Positions 5,994 through 10,811 of a stretch of DNA of 10,811 nucleotides are shown here, piece after piece. Both the position numbers and the translations under genes were made by a program. This stretch comes from Candidatus Woesearchaeota archaeon. GTDB lineage: Archaea > Nanobdellota > Nanobdellia > SCGC-AAA011-G17 > GW2011-AR17. Below the pieces are notes generated by a model. It did no database searches and was not told the origin of the DNA. It worked only from the letters and a program-made list of their open reading frames with translations. The DNA lies in assembly GCA_009691355.1 (NCBI GenBank), contig SICW01000024.1, positions 1-10,811 on the forward strand, written 5' to 3'. Every line of letters begins with the position of its first letter. Position 1 is the stretch's first letter.

Positions 5994-6883
5994 TCTTGAT
6001 CTCCTTTTTTCTTTCCCCGTAAATACCAAATAAGAATCCCTGCATTCATTGCATAGGTCATAATCACATCAAAGAGCAGCCCAATAATAATAATCAAAAA
6101 CATTTGCTGAAGCACATAAGATGTAGAAAGAAAATACCCTACCCCTAAGGCAGCAATTGCCGCAACCGTCATTGTCAGTCCTGTTTTCATAGAATCAACA
6201 AGACGTTCAAATAAACTCTTACTATTCTTTCGTAAAAGCCGTGTTGTCAAAAGAATATCTGTATCCACAGAATAACCTACAAGTAAAAGTAATGCAGCAA
6301 TACCAGCTGTAGAAAGTTTAATTCCCAAAAGAGGAAACAAAGCCAAAGTACAAACCATATCAGAAAAAGCAGAGAAAATAACTGCAAGCGAAGGGATAGG
6401 CGTTCGAAAAGTAACAAAAACAACAATACCCATAAATATGTACGCAAGAAGTAATGCAACAGCCATTTGTGCATAGAAACTCTGGCCCAGACTTCCACCA
6501 ATAAATTCAATACTATAATTATCAGAAGTGAGATCTAAACCAGTAATGGCTTCAAGAGCAGGTTCAAGTTCTTCAGCAGAAACAGTACTTACTTCAATAG
6601 TCAACCCTAAAGGCGTAGTAGAACCAAACTCTTCTATAATTCGTATACTAAAATCTCCTTCAGGAAACTTTTCTAAAAGATCTTGTTCCAAATGAGGAAA
6701 TTCTTGAGAAGTATATATCGTTGCAGTTGTCCCACCTTTCAGAGAAACATCCTTATCAACAATATCACCAGTAGTATAATAATGATAAGCCAAACTTCCA
6801 AATGCCAAAAGAACTATCAGCAAAGGAATAAAGAAGAGCTTTCTATAATGTTGATAATAAATATGCTGTATCTTATCCTTCAT
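5990..6883 (-). CDS. secF: Protein translocase subunit SecF
   Basis: The 297-aa partner of SecD is first in the minus-strand block, the usual archaeal order. A short cytoplasmic N-terminus leads to membrane helix 1 (16-34), then the ectodomain motif 'DVSLKGGTT' (45-53), the SecF counterpart of D-F-x-G-G. The ectodomain runs to about 133, followed by five membrane helices from about 136 to 288. 'LVGYSVDTDILLTTRLLR' (201-218) is the TM4 signature of SecD/SecF proteins, with the paired aspartates D207 and D209. The basic tail 'RGKKKGDQE' is cytoplasmic. The ATG at 6883 has no Shine-Dalgarno site but lies 28 nt from a TATA box centre, so a leaderless or nearly leaderless message is likely. Its stop overlaps the secD start as ATGA, implying coupled synthesis of a 1:1 complex. 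Confidence 0.95.
   Translation of the reverse strand: MKDKIQHIYYQHYRKLFFIPLLIVLLAFGSLAYHYYTTGDIVDKDVSLKGGTTATIYTSQEFPHLEQDLLEKFPEGDFSIRIIEEFGSTTPLGLTIEVSTVSAEELEPALEAITGLDLTSDNYSIEFIGGSLGQSFYAQMAVALLLAYIFMGIVVFVTFRTPIPSLAVIFSAFSDMVCTLALFPLLGIKLSTAGIAALLLLVGYSVDTDILLTTRLLRKNSKSLFERLVDSMKTGLTMTVAAIAALGVGYFLSTSYVLQQMFLIIIIGLLFDVIMTYAMNAGILIWYLRGKKKGDQE
6001..6005 (-). promoter_or_regulatory. Shine-Dalgarno site that decides the secD start
   Basis: The minus strand reads AGGAG inside the last codons of secF, 7 nt before the ATG at 5993. This supports the 580-aa SecD over a version extended by 12 residues to 6029. Confidence 0.75.
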
Positions 6884-6904
6884 AGAACTTCGAAAAAGAA
6901 CTAA

Positions 6905-6915
6905 CCCTTTATAAG
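6905..6915 (-). promoter_or_regulatory. TATA box of the secF-secD operon
   Basis: The minus strand reads CTTATAAAGGG, with the TTATAAA centre at 6911, 28 nt from the secF ATG. The start of transcription should fall within a few bases of the ATG. CTTTATAAG is self-complementary, so the same box could in principle serve the plus strand, but the plus-strand gene has a better placed TTTATATA. No other secF promoter element is evident. Confidence 0.55.
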
Positions 6916-6930
6916 ATTTATCACAACCTT

Positions 6931-6938
6931 TTTATATA
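6931..6938 (+). promoter_or_regulatory. TATA box of the surface protein gene
   Basis: TTTATATA, an exact archaeal TATA core, is centred at 6934.5. Transcription would start near 6960, downstream of the ATG at 6947 and 10 nt before the ATG at 6971. This favours 6971 as the start. Confidence 0.55.
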
Positions 6939-6960
6939 CACAAGCCATGAAAAAGAAAAA

Positions 6961-6966
6961 GGGGGA
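6961..6966 (+). promoter_or_regulatory. Shine-Dalgarno-like site for the surface protein start at 6971
   Basis: GGGGGA lies 4 nt before the ATG at 6971 and within the short leader predicted from the TATA box. It is imperfect (GGGGG rather than GGAGG) but is the only G-rich run near either candidate start. Confidence 0.45.
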
Positions 6967-6970
6967 CTGT

Positions 6971-9343
6971 ATGGGAGATAAAAAACTACTATTTGTTATT
7001 GCAGCGCTTATTCTTACAGTCAGCTTATTCTTTATACCTAATCCTGAATTAACAGGCTTTACAACATCGCAAGCAACAGAATCTCCAATAACCATATACC
7101 TAGACACAACCATTTTTGCAACAAACTCCCCCATTACTGGAACAATAAACCTAACCCTCTCTGAAACCCTTGATCCTTCAGAACCACTAACCATTTCTCT
7201 CAACTCTCACACATACACCTACACCATTGAACAACTATTACAAGATGCAAATCTTTCTTTAGAATATGAAACAACACAATTTAATGCAACAAATGCAGCT
7301 TCACAAAAATCAGTAAGTTTTACAAGTGCAGGAACAAAGTTCCTAGGCTTAAAAACACCAAGATACGCAGAAGTCAGTGATATCTCCTACACATTAACTG
7401 CAACATCCATAGATGGAATAAATCCTTCAGCAGTAGCCATGGATTTTGGGAATGAAGGGACCATTGACTGGTATTATTTAGGTTCTTTTATGAATTACAA
7501 TAGCACAAGAATAAAATCCCCAGATCTTGATACCACCGTAGAAAGCACAGGCTATATTGAAGCAGAAACCTACTACTGTGAATTTTTAGATCTCCCAAGA
7601 ACCAAAGATATTACCATCAGTGCAAACTACACAACAAGTACATCTGGAGGAGATCTTCAAGCAGTGATTCTCTCTGTGCCAACAGGAAAACCAGGAGTAG
7701 GCTGGAGTGGAGGTTCAGACACTTGTGACCTCCCAGAATCAGGAACAAAGTCTTGTGTTATTAATTTAGAATATACCATTGAAGGGCAATATCTCGTGTG
7801 CATTTATACAGAAGGAGAAGATGATGAAAACTACTATGAAATTCCTCTAGATAGTTCTGCAGAAACGCAGACAGCATATACCTGTCCCACATCCGTAAAT
7901 TCTGTCTGTCAAGAAACTGCATTCAATAATTTCTTTATCTATACACAAGCAGGGATATACAACAACAATCTTTCAAGTACCGTTTCTGTAGAGACATGGG
8001 AAACTTTTACAGGTTCTATGCTTACTGCAATAAAATACTATGTAGGCTCATATCCATATAGTGGACTCTGTAAGACAACAACCTGTACTATACCCCTAAA
8101 CATAAGCTCACAAACTGCAGGAAACCTTACATTCAGTGACCTCTCTCTTATTTATGATTACAATGGAATCACACAAAGCAGTAATTCTTTCTATGACTTA
8201 GAACTTCCCACAGCAGACATTACCGCTATTGATGGCCAAGTTTTAGAGGACGGCGCAACTATAGAAATAGCCCTAGATACTCTCAACCTTAGCGAAGCAA
8301 GTATTGGAGACTACAGTCTTGATGCAAGCTTCATGAATACATCAGTAAGTTATTCTATAAGCATACTCAACGCTTCTGACATTCAAGATGCAACAACTTT
8401 AATCTACACAGCAACAACAAAACTAAACGCATTCTTAGATCAGAATTCCCAAGAATACCAAATCCTAAGCCTACTGGGAAAAATACAGGATATTGAAGGA
8501 GTATTGGAAGATCTAGATACATCTAAAAATAAAATTGGATTTACAGAAGAAAGCCTTCTCGTTTCAGAAATAGAAAATTCTCTAGCAGATATTCCTTGGC
8601 AAGTCTCAAGCACAGAAACAAAAAGCAAAACAATCACAACAGGTGAAAAGGATATTCCTTCTAGTTTAGGAGATTCTACAGATATCCTTGCCATGCAAAA
8701 CAGTATTTCTGTAAAGGCAACACTCAATGCAGTAAGTGTAGAAACATATAACCTCGAAAAAAGTACATACATTTTAGTCAAAAAAGAAATCACAGCAAAT
8801 GAAGATATCAATGGTGCAACATTATATGAACTCTATCCTCTTGCTTTTAGTGATCTCCTTTCTTCAGAACGGCCAACAGCCAGTTCTGGAACACAAGCAG
8901 AGTTTTCTATTGATATGAGTGAAGGAGAAACAACAGAGTTTTATTACATCACCACAGAAGCAGTATCACTCAGTGACTTCAAGAGTATTATTATCACAGA
9001 AATAACGCAAGAAGAGCCAATCATAGAAGAAACATCCAATTGTGGAGATTATGTTTGTGACATAGATGAAGACAGTGATTCTTGTCCGCAAGATTGTGGC
9101 TCAGAGTTTAACTGGCTCTATGTGATAATTCCAGTTGCAGTTGTACTTATTTTAGTTGGACTCTTCCTAGGAAGAAAAATGTTTGTAAAGAAAAAAGAAG
9201 GAACAACCAACAACACACTTGTATCCTTTTTTCAAAAAGGTACTGCGAAAGGAATCAAAAAAGAAGAACTCATAAATGATCTCAGAAAAAAAGGCTGGAA
9301 AGAGCCAGATATTCAAGCCGCATTAAAAAACGCAAAAGTGTAA
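6971..9343 (+). CDS. Large exported, C-terminally anchored surface protein with Cys-rich module and cytoplasmic helical tail
   Basis: The preferred start gives 790 aa; an ATG at 6947 would add 8 residues. Numbering here is from 6947. Residues 11-36 are a signal peptide or N-terminal anchor ('KKLLFVIAALILTVSLFFI') followed by 'LTGFTT'. Residues 45-690 are an S/T-rich, probably beta-rich ectodomain with eleven N-x-S/T sequons (N68, 102, 113, 185, 227, 341, 385, 393, 447, 464, 475) and cysteine pairs (211/260, 270/285, 313/321, 375/380; pairing inferred from order only). Residues 500-525 look like a coiled coil. At 699-717 is a compact C-G-D-x2-C-x8-C-P-x-D-C module, familiar in archaeal surface proteins and suggestive of metal binding or disulfide bonding. 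A membrane helix is at 723-741, followed by basic 'KKK' and a cytoplasmic tail whose last 30 residues ('EELINDLRKKGWKEPDIQ') form a small helical module. Function is unknown. Confidence 0.85.
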   Translation: MGDKKLLFVIAALILTVSLFFIPNPELTGFTTSQATESPITIYLDTTIFATNSPITGTINLTLSETLDPSEPLTISLNSHTYTYTIEQLLQDANLSLEYETTQFNATNAASQKSVSFTSAGTKFLGLKTPRYAEVSDISYTLTATSIDGINPSAVAMDFGNEGTIDWYYLGSFMNYNSTRIKSPDLDTTVESTGYIEAETYYCEFLDLPRTKDITISANYTTSTSGGDLQAVILSVPTGKPGVGWSGGSDTCDLPESGTKSCVINLEYTIEGQYLVCIYTEGEDDENYYEIPLDSSAETQTAYTCPTSVNSVCQETAFNNFFIYTQAGIYNNNLSSTVSVETWETFTGSMLTAIKYYVGSYPYSGLCKTTTCTIPLNISSQTAGNLTFSDLSLIYDYNGITQSSNSFYDLELPTADITAIDGQVLEDGATIEIALDTLNLSEASIGDYSLDASFMNTSVSYSISILNASDIQDATTLIYTATTKLNAFLDQNSQEYQILSLLGKIQDIEGVLEDLDTSKNKIGFTEESLLVSEIENSLADIPWQVSSTETKSKTITTGEKDIPSSLGDSTDILAMQNSISVKATLNAVSVETYNLEKSTYILVKKEITANEDINGATLYELYPLAFSDLLSSERPTASSGTQAEFSIDMSEGETTEFYYITTEAVSLSDFKSIIITEITQEEPIIEETSNCGDYVCDIDEDSDSCPQDCGSEFNWLYVIIPVAVVLILVGLFLGRKMFVKKKEGTTNNTLVSFFQKGTAKGIKKEELINDLRKKGWKEPDIQAALKNAKV

Positions 9344-9365
9344 TCCCACCAGAGAAGGAGAAAAC

Positions 9366-9373
9366 TTATAAAT
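9366..9373 (+). promoter_or_regulatory. TATA box of the glycosyltransferase gene
   Basis: TTATAAAT, preceded by a purine-rich GAGAAAAC resembling a BRE, is centred at 9369.5. The GTG at 9395 lies 25.5 nt away, the same spacing as apt and the phosphatase-HIT gene. This supports a leaderless GTG start. The GGAG at 9357-9360 is too far (19 nt or more) from any start codon to act as a ribosome-binding site. Confidence 0.5.
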
Positions 9374-9394
9374 AAATCCTTGTTTTCCAAGCCT

Positions 9395-10811
9395 GTGGAA
9401 AGCCTAAAGGAAAAAGTAAAGGGATTCTTTAGTAAACGTGAAAATCAGATTATTTTAGGGATTATCCTCATTGCCTTACTCATTCGTTTATATTTCTTCT
9501 TTAAAACATTCAACCAAGCACTATGGTGGGACGAAGCTGATTACATGACCATTGCTAAGAACTATGGTTTGGGCACTCCAGAAGTTGCTGCTCCTTGGCG
9601 TGCAAGAGGGATGTCCTTAATTTTTGGAATATTCTATTTTCTAGGAGCAAACGAAATATTTCAAAGGCTAGTTGTTGTAACAGTATCCACACTTGCTGTA
9701 TTCATGACCTATCTTATTGGAAAAGAGTTTTATAATAAAAAGGTGGGGATGATAGCTGCAGCGATTTTAGCAGTAAGTTGGGTTCATTTATTTTGGACAA
9801 CAAGATTCTCTGGAGAAGTTTTTGGAATGGTCTTTTTTGGGTTCGCAGCATTATTCTTTTGGAGAGGCTATGTGTTAGACAAAAGTAAATGGTACATGAT
9901 AGCATCAGGAGCACTTATTGCATATGGGATATTTTTGTACGAATCTGTAGGAGTCATTTTTGTTTTCCTTGCAGTATATCTTTTAGCCACAGAAAGATTC
10001 CGTTTCTTAAAAAAGAAAAAGTTTTGGTGGGGAATACTTGGCCTAAGTATTGTATTACTCGGAGTCTTTGGACATTACTATGATCTCTATGGACAAATAT
10101 ACCCCAGAGTTTCTCACATAATTGAAGGTTCCCTAGCTCCCGGACAAGAATTAGATCAAAAATTATCTTCACAAGGATTTTTCATGGTCTTTTTATCTAT
10201 TTTCACCTTTGTAAGTCCCGCAGTACTCTTAGATTACTTAAAATGGCCACTTATTATTCTTACGGGTTTAGGGTTAGTTACTTTCCTAGATCTAGTCCTA
10301 GGTTTTGACCTAGTCATAAAAAATCAAGATGAGAAACTAAGAAAAGACTTCTTTATTTTTTGGTGGGCAATAGCAACCCTTGCTTTTTTTGGAGTCTATT
10401 TAGTAATAACGAAGGCATACTATGAACCAAGATATATTTTTCCAGCCTTACCCGCAATGTTTATCATTGCTGCAAGAGGGATAATACTTATTGCAGAATA
10501 TGTAGAAAAGCAAAAAGAAAAAGTGGGTACAATAGCAATTATCCTTCTTCTACTCCTTGTAAGTTATTCCCAATTACCTAATGCAAATGCACAAATAGAA
10601 AATAGAGCACTAACTTTCTCACAAGAGCGACCTGCAGGAGAGTGGCTAAAAGAACACACGGAAGAAGGAGATATTCTTCTCGCATGTAGCCAAGTTGTTC
10701 CCCTGATTTATTATAGTGAAAGAGAAACGATAACATATAGATATAATACTTCTGAAGTTGATGCACAAATTACAAATTGGTCAGTACCATACATTATAGT
10801 TGATATGTACA
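9395..10811 (+). CDS. GT-C type membrane glycosyltransferase (PMT/ArnT-like), 3'-truncated at the window edge
   Basis: A stop-free frame runs from the preceding stop to the window end; at least 472 residues are visible. No ATG lies near the beginning; I choose GTG 9395 from promoter spacing, with TTG 9380 as the alternative. Numbering from 9395: a basic amphipathic N-terminus, then helix 1 (18-36), then the first luminal loop with 'QALWWDEADYM' (41-51), whose D46-E47 match the catalytic acidic pair of GT-C enzymes such as ArnT and protein mannosyltransferases. Roughly ten more hydrophobic segments follow, plus 'RFSGEVFGM' (137-145) and the typical late motif 'YYEPRYIFPALPAM'. After the last helix a soluble region begins ('ERPAGEWLKEHTEEGDI'), as in this superfamily. 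It should transfer sugar from a polyprenyl-phosphate donor on the outer face of the membrane. Acceptor and sugar are unknown. It lies 51 nt after a sequon-rich surface protein. Confidence 0.85.
   Translation, partial: MESLKEKVKGFFSKRENQIILGIILIALLIRLYFFFKTFNQALWWDEADYMTIAKNYGLGTPEVAAPWRARGMSLIFGIFYFLGANEIFQRLVVVTVSTLAVFMTYLIGKEFYNKKVGMIAAAILAVSWVHLFWTTRFSGEVFGMVFFGFAALFFWRGYVLDKSKWYMIASGALIAYGIFLYESVGVIFVFLAVYLLATERFRFLKKKKFWWGILGLSIVLLGVFGHYYDLYGQIYPRVSHIIEGSLAPGQELDQKLSSQGFFMVFLSIFTFVSPAVLLDYLKWPLIILTGLGLVTFLDLVLGFDLVIKNQDEKLRKDFFIFWWAIATLAFFGVYLVITKAYYEPRYIFPALPAMFIIAARGIILIAEYVEKQKEKVGTIAIILLLLLVSYSQLPNANAQIENRALTFSQERPAGEWLKEHTEEGDILLACSQVVPLIYYSERETITYRYNTSEVDAQITNWSVPYIIVDMY

Noticed and set aside
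5994..6029. SecD extended to an ATG at 6029
   Set aside because: It would add a charged 12-residue segment before the membrane helix, overlap secF by 40 nt and ignore the AGGAG and ATGA arrangement at 5993.
6947..6970. Upstream ATG at 6947 as the start of the surface protein
   Set aside because: It lies only 12 nt past the centre of the best TATA box, so upstream of the likely transcription start, and has no ribosome-binding site. ATG 6971 has GGGGGA and correct spacing. The 6911 box could still serve 6947, so it is not fully excluded.
9714..10172. Short frames on both strands within the glycosyltransferase region (9714-9914, 9889-10083, 9954-10172)
   Set aside because: A much longer membrane-protein frame with family motifs covers the whole region on the plus strand; these are its shadows.
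10286..10313. Cluster of CTAG sites: palindrome CTAGATCTAG (10286-10295) and a 6-bp stem CTAGGT/ACCTAG with a TTTG loop (10298-10313)
   Set aside because: It lies inside the glycosyltransferase coding frame and arises from repeated Leu-Asp-Leu-Val codons in a hydrophobic loop; no operator or attachment context is seen.
1..10811. CRISPR arrays, tRNA or rRNA genes, insertion sequences, prophage or toxin-antitoxin pairs
   Set aside because: No regularly spaced direct repeats, cloverleaf-like elements, transposase motifs or terminal inverted repeats were found by eye; the window is almost fully covered by protein genes.

Overview
The window is A+T-rich archaeal DNA. The archaeal markers are a long-form AMP phosphorylase, the archaeal secF-then-secD order with a cysteine-bearing SecD ectodomain, TATA boxes about 26 nt upstream of start codons (leaderless promoters) alternating with Shine-Dalgarno starts, and a surface protein with a C-G-D-x-x-C ... 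C-P-x-D-C module. Compact packing and small single-domain proteins suggest a DPANN-type genome, perhaps Woesearchaeota or Pacearchaeota. That lineage call is inference; no rRNA is present to test it.

Layout. Positions 1-632 hold the 3' end of an AI-2E-family (PF01594) membrane protein. It overlaps by 11 nt an AMP phosphorylase gene (622-2097). Adenine phosphoribosyltransferase (2138-2662) follows, then a two-domain protein (2696-3598) joining a low-molecular-weight phosphatase domain to a HIT hydrolase domain. All four lie on the plus strand. The minus strand then carries, in transcription order, secF (6883-5990), secD (5993-4251, ATGA overlap with secF), an unrecognised 145-aa gene overlapping the end of secD (4270-3833), and a 58-aa single-pass membrane protein (3777-3601). 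The last one ends 2 bp from the phosphatase-HIT gene, tail to tail. A divergent promoter region (6884-6970) separates secF from a large plus-strand surface protein (start 6971 preferred, end 9343). After it, from about 9395 to the window edge, runs a multi-spanning GT-C type glycosyltransferase that is cut off.

How the genes fit. The left block concerns AMP. AMP phosphorylase splits AMP to ribose-1,5-bisphosphate and adenine, Apt rebuilds AMP from adenine and PRPP, and HIT hydrolases commonly release AMP from nucleotide adducts. No ribose-1,5-bisphosphate isomerase or RuBisCO is in the window. The right block concerns the envelope: SecDF for export, an exported membrane-anchored protein rich in N-glycosylation sequons, and a lipid-sugar-type glycosyltransferase beside it.

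The best candidates for something undescribed are the phosphatase-HIT fusion next to the AMP pair, the two small unknown genes downstream of secFD, and the modular surface protein. No tRNA, rRNA, CRISPR array, insertion sequence or prophage was seen. No gene-free stretch exceeds 300 bases.
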